Source of the DNA: CAVXXD01 sp963765625
Lineage (GTDB): Bacteria > Actinomycetota > Geothermincolia > Geothermincolales > Geothermincolaceae
DNA length: 64,000 nt
Assembly (NCBI GenBank): GCA_963765625.1
Contig: CAVXXD010000005.1
Coordinates: forward strand, 372,001 to 436,000
Direction: 5' to 3'
In this document: piece by piece, positions 1 to 8,698 of the stretch
Layout of the letters: the number at the start of each line of letters is the position of its first letter
Numbering within the stretch: the first letter of the stretch is position 1
The notes under the pieces: generated by a model
Seen by the model: only the letters and a program-made list of their open reading frames with translations
What the model was told of the DNA's origin: nothing
The model's database searches: none
Translations under genes and position numbers: made by a program

Positions 1-242
1 AGTAAAAGGACCCGGCGCTCCGTGCCCACGCCAGGGTCCACCACCGCCATGAACACACCTGGCTCGAACCAGGGTGCGGCGGCGGCAAGAGTCACAGCGG
101 CCTTGCGGATGTCGAAGGGTGGTATGTCGTGGGTTATGTCGAAGGTCACAATCCCGGGTGCCGCGGCACGAATGACCGCCTTGACCACCGCCACGAACTC
201 GTCGGCGGTGCCGAAGTCCGTCAGGAGGTAGACGGGGAGCAC
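1..242 (-). CDS. SAM hydrolase (DUF62/SAM hydroxide adenosyltransferase family), 3' end cut by window
   Basis: The reverse strand reads from a GTG at 242 and shows LLTDFGTADEFVAVVKAVI, then ITHDIP, then a VVDPGVGTERR block. These are the N-terminal signatures of the SAM hydroxide adenosyltransferase / chlorinase-fluorinase-like family, which splits S-adenosylmethionine into adenosine and methionine. About 80 residues of a protein normally near 260-280 are present; the rest lies outside the window. The start overlaps the end of the upstream YjbQ gene by 22 bases, so the two are probably translationally coupled. The GTG choice rests on proximity to the conserved first beta strand. Family assignment is fairly certain; the physiological role is not known from sequence. 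Confidence 0.8.
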   Translation of the reverse strand, partial: MLPVYLLTDFGTADEFVAVVKAVIRAAAPGIVTFDITHDIPPFDIRKAAVTLAAAAPWFEPGVFMAVVDPGVGTERRVLL

Positions 243-631
243 GGCAGGACTTCCACTATCACGGTACGCGTGCGGGGACCGTCGAACTCGCACAAGAACA
301 CGCCCTGCCAGGTACCCAGGACCATGCGCCCTTCCCGCACCGGGATGGTCTTAGACGACCCGGTTATGAGTGCCTTGATGTGGGAATCGGCATTGCCTTC
401 GCTGTGGCGGTAGCCGGCGTTGCGGGGCACCAGCCTCTCCAGGCCCGCCAGTATGTCCTTCACCACGTCGGTGTCGGCGTTCTCGTTGATGGTTATCCCT
501 GCCGTGGTGTGGGGGACATAGACCAAGCATGCACCATCGCTGATGCCGCTCTGTTCCACCGCTTTCTTGACCCGGCCGGTGATGTCGACCATCTCGGCCC
601 GCCCGCTCGAGACAACCTCAAAAGCAAGCAA
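221..631 (-). CDS. YjbQ / UPF0047 family protein
   Basis: This 136-residue protein is full length for the UPF0047 (YjbQ) family. Hallmarks are HTTAGITINENAD near residue 42, YRHSEGNADSHIKA near residue 74 and LGTWQGVFLCEFDGPR near residue 105; their histidines and acidic residues form the family's pocket. Members have reported thiamine-phosphate synthase side activity, but the true role is unsettled. The start is a TTG preceded by AGGAGG at a spacing of six bases. It is the first gene of a probable two-gene unit with the downstream SAM hydrolase, which it overlaps by 22 bases. Confidence 0.9.
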   Translation of the reverse strand: MLAFEVVSSGRAEMVDITGRVKKAVEQSGISDGACLVYVPHTTAGITINENADTDVVKDILAGLERLVPRNAGYRHSEGNADSHIKALITGSSKTIPVREGRMVLGTWQGVFLCEFDGPRTRTVIVEVLPCSPSTS

Positions 632-662
632 TAGCTCCTCCTTCCGCCCGGAACCGCCCGGC

Positions 663-1769
663 TCAACCGGCCGGTTCCACCCCGATGACCTGATAACCCT
701 CTTCGCTGGTCACCCAGGTGACTCTGCTCTTGACCTTCTCGACCGCCTCGTAATAGCCGGCGATCCTCCCGGCCATCAGGGCGTCGTTGAAGGGGTTCTC
801 CACCTTTACCTTGAGCTGCTTCCCGGCTTCCTCCACCTCGACGGGATTGCCCATGCCCCGCATTCTCACCTCGTCGAAGAGGCGCATGATGCCCCCTTCT
901 TCCTCCAGGTTTCGCTTGGACATGCGCTCCCGCATCAGTTCAGCCTGGCGCTGCGCCACCATGTTGGAGACCTTTTCGCCCAGTTCCCTCTCCATCTCGG
1001 CGAAGATGGCGTTGATGCCCTGCACCGAGAGGAAGGCTTCCCTGTAAGCGGTGCGGCGGTTGGTGATGATGCCGTTGACCGTGTCCCAATTGAAGTGTTC
1101 CGACACCGACAGGGGCACCTTGCAGGCCGGGCAGAGCGGCAGGTCGACCACCCCCGGTATGAAGTCCGACCGGGTGATGGGTATGTCGTAGGGCTGCTCG
1201 TCGGTCTGCTTGAACTCGATGAGCGTGGTGCCGTTCTCCTTCTTCCAGGTAACGGCCATATTCACGCCCTGCATAACCTGGAAAGCGCCTATGCAGTCGC
1301 CGATGATCAAGGGAAGGGAGTGGGCGTTGCGGATCCGTACCAGGGCTCGGCGCTTCCCCTCGAACTCGATGAGGGTTGTGCTGCCGTAGCCCATGCACCT
1401 CGCGTAGGCGGAGACACGGGAAAAGACCGCGTTGACGAAGACCTGGAGCTGGAACGGTTTGGGGATGCCCCGAGTGATACTGGCCAGCCTCGGGGGGAAG
1501 GTGGACTCCAGCAGTTCCTGCCCGATGGGCCTCTCCGCCGCGATGAGGATGTTGTCGATGGGTATGCCCAGCAACTCGCTCAAGTAAGAAAGCAGGTTGA
1601 GCAGCTCATCTATTTCGATGAAGAATAGGCGCAGGTCCGTGATTCTTCCGGAGACGATGGTGCCGCCACCCGTCCAGACGACGTTCCGGGCGAAGATCAG
1701 TGGGGTTTCACATTGCTTGCATCTCTTGACGGCTTTGATAAGATCAGCTCCTTTTCGGTTCCGCGTCAA
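663..1769 (-). CDS. Zinc-ribbon tandem-repeat protein, paralogue 1 (V4R-like, unassigned family)
   Basis: About 360 residues built as two similar halves. Each half opens with a cysteine pair (CKQC near the N-terminus, CPAC near the middle) followed by PL, a variable segment and a small-molecule-binding-like block (CMGYGSTTLIEF in the first half, GMGNPVEVEE in the second) ending in an N-P/N-A-H hydrophobic strand. The layout recalls V4R/4-vinyl-reductase sensory domains, but this is an inference from pattern only. Two paralogues lie at 8699-9803 and 27474-28538. The gene follows a response regulator and overlaps its 3' end. The start is uncertain: a TTG at 1769 is given, but AAGGAGC lies just before an ATC at 1739 that would put the first cysteines where the paralogues have them. 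Confidence 0.7.
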   Translation of the reverse strand: MTRNRKGADLIKAVKRCKQCETPLIFARNVVWTGGGTIVSGRITDLRLFFIEIDELLNLLSYLSELLGIPIDNILIAAERPIGQELLESTFPPRLASITRGIPKPFQLQVFVNAVFSRVSAYARCMGYGSTTLIEFEGKRRALVRIRNAHSLPLIIGDCIGAFQVMQGVNMAVTWKKENGTTLIEFKQTDEQPYDIPITRSDFIPGVVDLPLCPACKVPLSVSEHFNWDTVNGIITNRRTAYREAFLSVQGINAIFAEMERELGEKVSNMVAQRQAELMRERMSKRNLEEEGGIMRLFDEVRMRGMGNPVEVEEAGKQLKVKVENPFNDALMAGRIAGYYEAVEKVKSRVTWVTSEEGYQVIGVEPAG

Positions 1770-2187
1770 GGCCGTCAAGCCGGGCCAGCTCACTACGCCG
1801 GCGTGCCTGGCGTTGTTCGGGCGTGGTCTCCAGCAAGCCCTTGACCTGGTCGGAGAGGACCTTGGGGTTGAAAGGCTTGACGACATAGTCGTCGGCCCCC
1901 ATCTCCCATCCCCGCATGAGGTCCTGCCGCTGTGCCCTGGCGGTCAGCAGGACGACGGGCAGCCCGGCCAGCTCGCGGTTCTCCCTGACCCGTCTCAGCA
2001 CCTCCCAGCCGTCCGTGCCGGGCATCATCAGGTCCAGGACCATCAAATCGGGCCCTTTCTTTTCCAGAGATTTCAACGCCGAATCGCCGTCCCAGGCTTC
2101 CTCCACCAGGAAGCCGCTCAGTTCGAGGTTTATCTTGACCAGCCGGGTCAGCATGGGGTCGTCGTCGACCACCAGTATTTTTTTCAT
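1744..2187 (-). CDS. Stand-alone response regulator (CheY-like receiver)
   Basis: A 147-residue single receiver domain with no output domain. The acidic pocket is D8-D10, the phospho-acceptor is D52 in VLDLMMPG, the switch threonine is T82 in LLTAR, and the conserved lysine is K104 in VVKPF. After the receiver there is only a charged tail of about 25 residues rich in Arg and Glu. It probably relays phosphate to another protein. Its 3' end overlaps the start region of zinc-ribbon paralogue 1, suggesting a shared transcript and perhaps a shared signalling job; that link is inference. The ATG has GGTGGAGG just upstream. Confidence 0.9.
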   Translation of the reverse strand: MKKILVVDDDPMLTRLVKINLELSGFLVEEAWDGDSALKSLEKKGPDLMVLDLMMPGTDGWEVLRRVRENRELAGLPVVLLTARAQRQDLMRGWEMGADDYVVKPFNPKVLSDQVKGLLETTPEQRQARRRSELARLDGLDAEPKRS

Positions 2188-2321
2188 CCTCCACCCTTCC
2201 TCAAGGTAATTCTCATTCTATCGCATCATGACTTCTTCATCCAAACCGCTACGGGCGCGCGAGGTTAATGTATAATCTTTATGTTTGTTCAGTATTGTTA
2301 CTAGGGATAAGGGAGGTAGAT

Positions 2322-3461
2322 ATGAGCATCGAGTTCCAACCCATCCATGACGACTTGAGGAAATCGTACCGGGAATTCGTCGAGAACGAACTCCTGCCCC
2401 ATGCCGACGAATGGGAGGAAGCCGAGGATTTCCCGTACGAGTATTTCAAGAAGATGGGCGACCTGGGATACCTGGGCATGCAGTTCCCGGAGGAATACGG
2501 CGGAGACGACGACATCCTGGCCGAAGTCGTGGTCCAGGAGGAGCTGCCGCGCTGCGGCTCCGGCGGCGTAGCGGCCTCGGTCGGCGCGCACGTCAGCATC
2601 GCCATGCCGCAGATCAGCAAGTTCGGCACCCCGGAGCAGAAAGAGAAGTATCTCGTCCCGGCCATCAAGGGCGAATCCATCGGCGCCCTGGGCATCACCG
2701 AGCCGGGGGCCGGCTCGGACGTCGCCGCCATCTCCACCTACGCGGTGCGCGACGGTTCCGACTGGGTGATCAACGGCTCCAAGACCTTCATCACCAACGG
2801 CTGCAAGTGCGACTGGATAGTAGTGGCCGCCAAGACCGACCGCGACAAGGGATTCGGCGGCATCTCCCAGTTCATCGTGGAACGTGGCACCCCGGGCTTC
2901 GAGACCTCCAAGAGGCTGAAGAAGCTGGGCTGGAAGGCATCCGACACCGGCGAACTCGCCTTTATGGACTGCCGCGTACCCGCCGACGCCCTGCTGGGCA
3001 CGGAGAACAAGGGGTTCTTCCAGATCATGGCCAACTTCACCTGGGAGCGGCTGACCCTGGCCCTGGGTTCCATCTCCGGGGCCCAGATGGTTATGGAAGA
3101 GACTATCGCGTACGCCAGGGAGCGCCAGGCCTTCGGCCACCCCATCAGCCAGTTCCAGGTGATAGCGCATTACTTCGCGGACATGGCTACCAAAATAGAG
3201 GCGGCGCGCCAGCTCACCTATTACGCCCTCGAACTCCACATGCAGGGAAAGAACCCCATCAAGGAGGTCTCCATGGCCAAGCTGTTCGGCTGTGACGTCG
3301 CCTGTGAAGTGGTCGACCAGTGCCTGCAGATCTACGGCGGCTACGGCTTCATGGACGAGTACCCCGTCTCCCGCACTTTCCGGGACATGCGCCTGGGGCC
3401 CATCGGCGGCGGCACCCGCGAAGTGATGCGCGAGATCATCGGCAAGACCATGGGGCTGTAG
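2322..3461 (+). CDS. Acyl-CoA dehydrogenase (long-chain-like)
   Basis: A 379-residue FAD-dependent acyl-CoA dehydrogenase, full length. Signatures include ITEPGAGSDVA (flavin site), SKTFITNG, RQAFGHPISQFQ and the C-terminal IYGGYGFMDEYPVSRTFRD. At the spot where short/medium-chain enzymes carry the catalytic glutamate (xYEGT) this protein reads IGGGTRE, so that glutamate is absent. As in long-chain and isovaleryl enzymes, the base may instead be E242 in FTWERL; this is inference. The start is the ATG after GGGAGGTAGAT, and TATAAT at 2271-2276 may be its -10 box. It would act in fatty-acid or branched acyl-CoA oxidation, passing electrons to ETF. Confidence 0.9.
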   Translation: MSIEFQPIHDDLRKSYREFVENELLPHADEWEEAEDFPYEYFKKMGDLGYLGMQFPEEYGGDDDILAEVVVQEELPRCGSGGVAASVGAHVSIAMPQISKFGTPEQKEKYLVPAIKGESIGALGITEPGAGSDVAAISTYAVRDGSDWVINGSKTFITNGCKCDWIVVAAKTDRDKGFGGISQFIVERGTPGFETSKRLKKLGWKASDTGELAFMDCRVPADALLGTENKGFFQIMANFTWERLTLALGSISGAQMVMEETIAYARERQAFGHPISQFQVIAHYFADMATKIEAARQLTYYALELHMQGKNPIKEVSMAKLFGCDVACEVVDQCLQIYGGYGFMDEYPVSRTFRDMRLGPIGGGTREVMREIIGKTMGL

Positions 3462-3487
3462 CCCAGCGAGCTCCCGCAACGGACACA

Positions 3488-3518
3488 AGCCCTGGCGGTT
3501 CTGCCGTCAGGGCTTTTA
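3488..3518 (+). terminator. Rho-independent terminator after the acyl-CoA dehydrogenase
   Basis: A stem beginning AGCCCTGGCGG and closing CCGTCAGGGCT (one mismatch, TTCT-containing loop) is followed by TTTTATTTT. It sits between convergent genes and may serve both. Confidence 0.75.
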
Positions 3519-4499
3519 TTTTACCGGGGCGCCAAGCGCCTTCCGCCTCTCCCCCAGGCCCGGTTGGGGGTTCCATCCCTTCACCTGGAACCAGGCTTCG
3601 GGGTCGACGAAGTAGGACTTGCGCAGTTTGACCGGTCCTGTCCAGACGCTGACGTCGAAGGCGGACGTGCCTGCTTCCGCCATCCTCTCCTCCACCTTGT
3701 CGAACACCGAGGCCATGGCCTCCGCCCCACCGGGGACGGACGCCGCTTCACGGTCGGCTGCCAGAACCCGCTTGCGCCAGTCCACCGTCCGCAGCAGCCC
3801 GACCAGCGGCAGTGACGCCAGCAGGTTGACGAGGAGGGTGGTCACCATCATCAACGAGGGCATGCCCAGGACCAGGAAGGCCCGGCTCCATCCGGGAGAG
3901 TCCGCCTCCAGCAGCAGCCCCAGCCAGAAGGCGGCAAGCAGCACGATGTTGCCGAAGAAGAAAGCCCGTCCGGCGGCCCCCTTCTTCCCGACCAGCCTGG
4001 AAAAGAGGGTGGGGGCGAGGGAGAGCCGGGCATAGGTCGACCAGATGGCTGCATCTCCCCAACGCAACCTGGCCATTTCACAGGCCAGCAGGGCCTGCGT
4101 CTCGCCACGGTCCAGACCCTCCAGGACACCGTCGGTCAACACCAGGAAGCCATTCCCTTCCCGCCCCAGGGCCAGGGCATTGACGTTCCGGCTGGAGGTG
4201 CGCATGAAGGCCGGCGGACCCTGCATGCCGGCGCCGCGATTTGCCTTGAACGCTTCGGTCACCTTGGGGTGCAGCGACAGGTCCAGGGGGAAGGCTTTGA
4301 TCTGCTGGAGGATCACGTCGGTGCCGCGCAGGAGGCAGTAGGCGGTGAAAGCGATATAGGCCACTTCCAGCAGGCCGAAGGCGACCGGCCACGGGAGGCC
4401 GGGGCTGACCAGGCAAGCCAGGCCCGTCGAAACCGCCAGCGATACCAACAGGTCGGTCAAGAGCAGCAGGGCGTTGAACGAGGCCGTCCTGGTTTTCAT
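3516..4499 (-). CDS. M48-like membrane protein lacking zinc ligands (pseudo-protease)
   Basis: A 327-residue membrane protein with two N-terminal hydrophobic segments (about residues 10-32 and 38-60) and a hydrophobic pair near residues 175-235. The layout and local sequence match HtpX/M48 proteases: NVNALALGREGNGFLVLTDGVL aligns with the strand before the active site. However, the HExxH helix reads ACEMARLRWGD, so both histidines are replaced (C and R), and the later ExxAD ligand motif reads VLAADREA. All three zinc ligands are therefore missing. It is probably a non-catalytic scaffold or sensor. The ATG at 4499 is preferred over a GTG at 4505 because AAAGGAA is well spaced from it. It stands alone, convergent with the acyl-CoA dehydrogenase. 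Confidence 0.65.
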   Translation of the reverse strand: MKTRTASFNALLLLTDLLVSLAVSTGLACLVSPGLPWPVAFGLLEVAYIAFTAYCLLRGTDVILQQIKAFPLDLSLHPKVTEAFKANRGAGMQGPPAFMRTSSRNVNALALGREGNGFLVLTDGVLEGLDRGETQALLACEMARLRWGDAAIWSTYARLSLAPTLFSRLVGKKGAAGRAFFFGNIVLLAAFWLGLLLEADSPGWSRAFLVLGMPSLMMVTTLLVNLLASLPLVGLLRTVDWRKRVLAADREAASVPGGAEAMASVFDKVEERMAEAGTSAFDVSVWTGPVKLRKSYFVDPEAWFQVKGWNPQPGLGERRKALGAPVK

Positions 4500-4611
4500 G
4501 CTCACTTCCTTTCACGGCGCGGCTACGCGGTTTCCGGGACGTGTCCGCAGTGCTCGGACGCTTGCCGGGCACCTCAATAAATCGTACCATGGTAAATACA
4601 AGCAAGGGGGT

Positions 4612-5566
4612 ATGAGCATGAAACACGGCAGCTGTCCGAACTGCGGAGCACCGGCTGGATCCGGCTTCTTCTGCGACGAATGCGGCGGCCCGCTCTTCGA
4701 GGACGCGAGTTCCTCGAACCGGGCGGATAACACCACCGGCGATCCCGTACCCGGCGGTGCTTCCCGCCGGGTTCGCCGGGCATCCCCAGGAGGCTACCCG
4801 GTCGGGCCCCGCTTCCTTCCCGGGGGGCATGCCCCCAGGCCCGGCAGGGACCCGGTTACCCGCCTCCCGCAGGTCCTGGCTACCCGCCGCGGAGGGGGTT
4901 ACCCGCCCCGGCCCTCTTATTACATGCCGCAGCGCCAGGTGCCGCAGGGCTTGAAGGTGAGCCGCAATGCTTTCCTGGCCGTCGCCATACCCTTCGCCGT
5001 CCTGATGATCGCCGCCCTGCTGGTGCTCTACGTGTGGAAGCCCTTCGAAGCGCCCAAGATGATCGTGCCGCTGCCGGAAGGCTGGACCGACTCCGCCGGG
5101 TTCACGAGGGACTCGGTCGAGGACAGCGTCGAGGACGTAGCCGAGGGCACGGGGCTGGATGCCATGTACGAGAACACGGAAGAGACTTACGACTTCATCA
5201 TCGCCATGCACATGAACATGAAAGGCGCCGATGGTGTCCCACCGGGGGGTGCCGACCAGGCCGAGATGGAGAAGTTACCTGGAGGAAAACGGCGACGAAC
5301 TGGAGTCGGGTTTCCTGGCCGGGTTCGCGATGGGCATGGGGGATTCCGACATCGAGTCTATCGAGGCGGAAGAAATGGGCAACGGCGACGGCGTCGTCCA
5401 CATCACGGCGGCCAACTCCACCCCCATGTCCGCGGACTACATGGCCATGCACATTCTTCTTCTCACCAAGAAGAACACCACCTATATGGTCATGGTATTC
5501 TGTTCGACCGACGCCGAGGCCGAAGAGACCCTGGAATTCCTCAAGCAGAACATAAGCTTCGAGTGA
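4612..5566 (+). pseudogene. Zinc-ribbon single-pass membrane protein, frameshifted
   Basis: The reading frame starts at an ATG after AAGGGGG. It encodes a double zinc ribbon (CPNC near residue 8, CDEC near residue 21), a Pro/Gly/Arg-rich linker and one membrane segment (AFLAVAIPFAVLMIAALLVL, about residues 120-140). An acidic domain follows up to about 5235-5268, where the frame must shift by one base to continue as SYLEENGDELESGFLAGF and on to the stop at 5566. A run of six G at about 5246-5251 is a possible slip point. The result would be about 317 residues. The C-terminal domain is not recognised. It could be a genuine frameshift, programmed slippage or an assembly indel. Confidence 0.6.
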
Positions 5567-5612
5567 CGTCCAACCTTCTTCGCCCGGCATTATTAAAACG
5601 AAAGGAGCAGGC

Positions 5613-6372
5613 ATGGAATACGAGACCCTCATATACGAAGTCGAGGGAGAGGTCGGCGTTCTCACTTACAACCGGCCGCGCGTGGTCAACGCCATCAACA
5701 AGCAGATGATGGACGAGCTGACCGATTTCTGGCAGGCACGCCAGCGGGACTTCGACACGCGCGTGCTCATCGTGCGCGGCGGTGGCGAGAAGGGCTTCTG
5801 CTCGGGCCTGGACATGAAGGCCGCCGCGACGGAGTTCCACGAAGGCATCCCCACGGCGGAGAGCGTCTACAACGGCCAGAACCAGTTCTCCGGCGTTATC
5901 CGGCTCATGCGCACCTGCCCCCAGCCCATCATCGCCGCGGTGCACGGGCCGGCCATGGGAGCGGGGCTGTCCTTCGCGCTTGCGTCAGACGTCCGCCTGG
6001 CCAGCCCCGACGCCATGTTCTGCGCCCAGTACATCAACATCGGGACGGGAGGGGCGGACATGGGCTCGAGTTTCTTTCTTCCCAAGATAGTCGGTTGGGG
6101 GCGCGCCGCCGAGATGTGCCTGACCGGCGTCCGGGTCGATGGGCCGAGGAAGCCTGGCGTATCGGCCTGGTCAACCACCTCCACCCCCTGGAGGAACTGC
6201 TACCGGCGGCCAGGGCCATGGCCGGGTGATGGTGGGAAAGACCAGGCTGGGCCTGCGCCTGACCAAGGACGCCTTCAACGCGGCCTTGAACGGCTCCAGC
6301 CTGGAGGACGCCAACCGCATGGAAGACCGGAACCAGGCTTTCTTTATCTCCAGTGGTTTGATGCAGTCCTGA
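5613..6372 (+). pseudogene. Enoyl-CoA hydratase/isomerase, two frameshifts
   Basis: The first 175 residues are a standard crotonase domain: GVLTYNRP.VVNAIN, the oxyanion-hole block GGGEKGFCSGLDMKAA, and HGPAMGAGLSFALASDVRLAS. Near 6141 the frame must change to continue as EEAWRIGLVNHLHPLEELLPAARAMAG. Near 6226 it must change again to reach VMVGKTRLGLRLTKDAFNAALNG and the stop at 6372. Corrected, the protein is about 252 residues, normal for the family. The role would be hydration of an enoyl-CoA, fitting the acyl-CoA dehydrogenase gene upstream. Two compensating single-base errors within 90 bases look more like sequencing indels than decay, but both remain possible. Confidence 0.75.
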
Positions 6373-6375
6373 GGG

Positions 6376-8585
6376 TCAGGGCAGGAGAAAGCTGAAGATG
6401 GAGCCGCCCTCCGGGTTGGGCTCGTACCAGATGAGCCCCCCGTGGGCCTCGACGATCTTGCGGGCGATGTACAGGCCCAGCCCGATGCCGGGCACGGAGT
6501 GGTAGATGGCGTCCCCCACCTGGTACAAGCGGTCGAAGATGCGCTTCCGCTCCTCCACCGGCACCCCGGGCCCCCGGTCGGTCACGGAGACTATGACCGT
6601 CTCGTTCTCCTCCCGAGCCTCCACGGTTATGGCGCTTCCCGCCGGCGCATACTTGACGGCGTTCTCCAGTAGTATGACCAGTAGCTGGGTGAGCTTCTCG
6701 GGGTCGGCGCCGCAGACCAGCGGAGGGTCCGGCAGTTCCAGTTCGAAGTAGTGGGGGCTGCCCTTGATGAGCATCTCCTCGACCACTTCTTCGATCAGCC
6801 TCACCAGTTCGACATCTTTCCTCTGGACCAGGAAGCTCCCCCGCTCGATCCGCGAGGTGTCGAGCAGGGCCGACACCAGTTTTTCCAGCCGTATCGTTCC
6901 CCTGTCGATGGCGTTGAGGGCCTTGCGGCGGGTCTCCTCGTCCAGGTCTTCCCCGAAGCTGTTGAGCACCTCCGAATAACCCTTCATCAGGGTGATGGGA
7001 TGGCGCAGCTCATGTGAGGTGATGTTGATGAAGTCCCTCAGGGCTTCCTCGTAAGCCCAGCGCTCCTCCTCGATGGAGATGGAGCGGGCAAGCATGCCCA
7101 TTATCTCGGTCTCCTCCCGGGTGAAGACCTCTTCCTCCCGGTCCAGGAGGCAGAGGAACCCGGTAAGCCGGTCTTTCAGCATCACCGCGCAGGCCATCAG
7201 GCGCTTGATGCCGAACCTGGCCAGGTCGGGCATGAGCGCCTCGTATTCGCTGCCCTCGATCCCCTCGACGATGTAGGGCCGGCCGGCGCCCCGGGCGCCC
7301 ACTTCCTTCATCAGGCGCTCCCGCACCAGGCCGGAGATGTAGAGCCCGTCCTCCGACCAGGCGGCGAAAGCGTTGGCGAGCTTGTCGTCGGAAGGGCGGT
7401 AGTAGACCAGCAGCACCCCGTCCAGGATCTCCCGCCCCGAAGCCACCAGGACCTCGATGTTGTCCCTGAAGTCGGCGCCCAGGCTGAGGAAGCAGCCGTT
7501 GAGCCTGGCCAGCCTCTCCTCGGTGCGCTTGCGTTCGGTGATGTCGCGCGTCCCGATGATGGCCCCGGTTATCTCTTTTCCCTCATCGTCGAAGATGGGG
7601 TTGGCTATCGACTCCATCCAGAGGTAACGCCCGTCGGCGTGGCGGTAGCGGTAATCGACCTTGAGCGATACCCTCTCCTCGATCCCTTTGAGGTACCTGT
7701 CGACGATATATTCGAGGTCGTCCGGGTGGACGAACTCGAAGACGGTCCGCCCCAGCATCTCCCGGGGCTCGTAGCCGAGGTGCTCGCGGTGGGACAGCCC
7801 TATGAATTCGTATTTCCCTTCCCTGCTCACCTGGCTGACCATGTCCATCATGTTGTCGGTGACGAAACGCAGCTTCTTCTCGCTGGCGCGCAGGGCTTCC
7901 TCGTATTCGCGGCGCTCGGTGATGTCGGTGGAGTTGATGACCACCCCGGCCACGGCCGGGTCGGCAAGGAGGTTCTTCCCTTTTACCTCGACCCAGTGCC
8001 AGCTGCCATCCTTGTGCATCACCCGGTAGGTCGCGGTGACGGTGTGACCTTCCTGCGTCAAGCCGTCCGGAAGATCTTCGCCACCATTTTCGCGGTCGTC
8101 CGGGTGGACCAGTTCGAAGGCGTCGGTGCCATTCACCTCGTCCAGGCTGAAACCGTAGGTGCGCTCGAAGGAAGGGCTGGCGTAGCGGATGCTCCCGTTG
8201 CCGGTCCAGGACGACGATGACGTCGTGGGCGTTCTCAATGAGGGAGCGGAAATAGGCCTCGCTTTTCCGCAGAGCCTCGCGTGCCTCCACCTGTTGCGGA
8301 TATTCGGAGATGACGCCGAGCATGCCGACGACTCCGCCGCCGCTCCCGGTTACGGCGGAAGCCTTGAAGCAGGGCCGGCATGACGTCACCCCGGATGTTC
8401 TTCAGCTCGACCTCTCCCACCCATTTCCGGCCGGCCAGGACCGCTTCAATGATCTCGTCCTGGATCTCTGGATGGACGTAGAGGGTGGACGTGCCGCCGC
8501 TGGCGTTGAACTCCTCCACGGAACAGCCCATGTACCTCTCGGCTGTTTTGTTCTGGTAGACCAGGCGGCCGGAGAGATCCGCCAC
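6376..8585 (-). pseudogene. Multi-PAS sensor histidine kinase, frameshifted
   Basis: Read across frame changes near 8385 and 8215, and probably one more near 8630, this is a cytoplasmic sensor kinase of about 740 residues. Order: PAS (ADLSGRLVYQNKTAERYMG), PAS (SLIENAHDVIVVLD then RYASPSFERTYGF), PAS (FVTDNMMDMVSQV..YEFIGLSHREHLGY), a GAF-like segment, HisKA with phosphorylated histidine in INITSHELRHPI, and HATPase with LLENAVKYA, VTDRGPGVP and GIGLGLYIARKIVEAHGG. The catalytic part, 6376-8210, is intact in one frame. No membrane segments are visible, so the signal is probably cytoplasmic. It lies directly downstream of zinc-ribbon paralogue 2, suggesting a sensory pair; that is inference. 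The true start lies upstream of 8585. Confidence 0.75.
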
Positions 8586-8698
8586 CGAGATGCTGTCGGG
8601 CGCGAGGTCGAGGACCCCCGCGAGGTTATCGATATAGTGTCTTCAGTTCGTCGGCCTGGACCGTCCGTTCCAATGGACCGGGGGTTCCGCTTGCGCCT

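Noticed and set aside
543..1628. A 361-codon + strand frame
   Set aside because: It is antisense to zinc-ribbon paralogue 1, has no domain and shows typical shadow composition.
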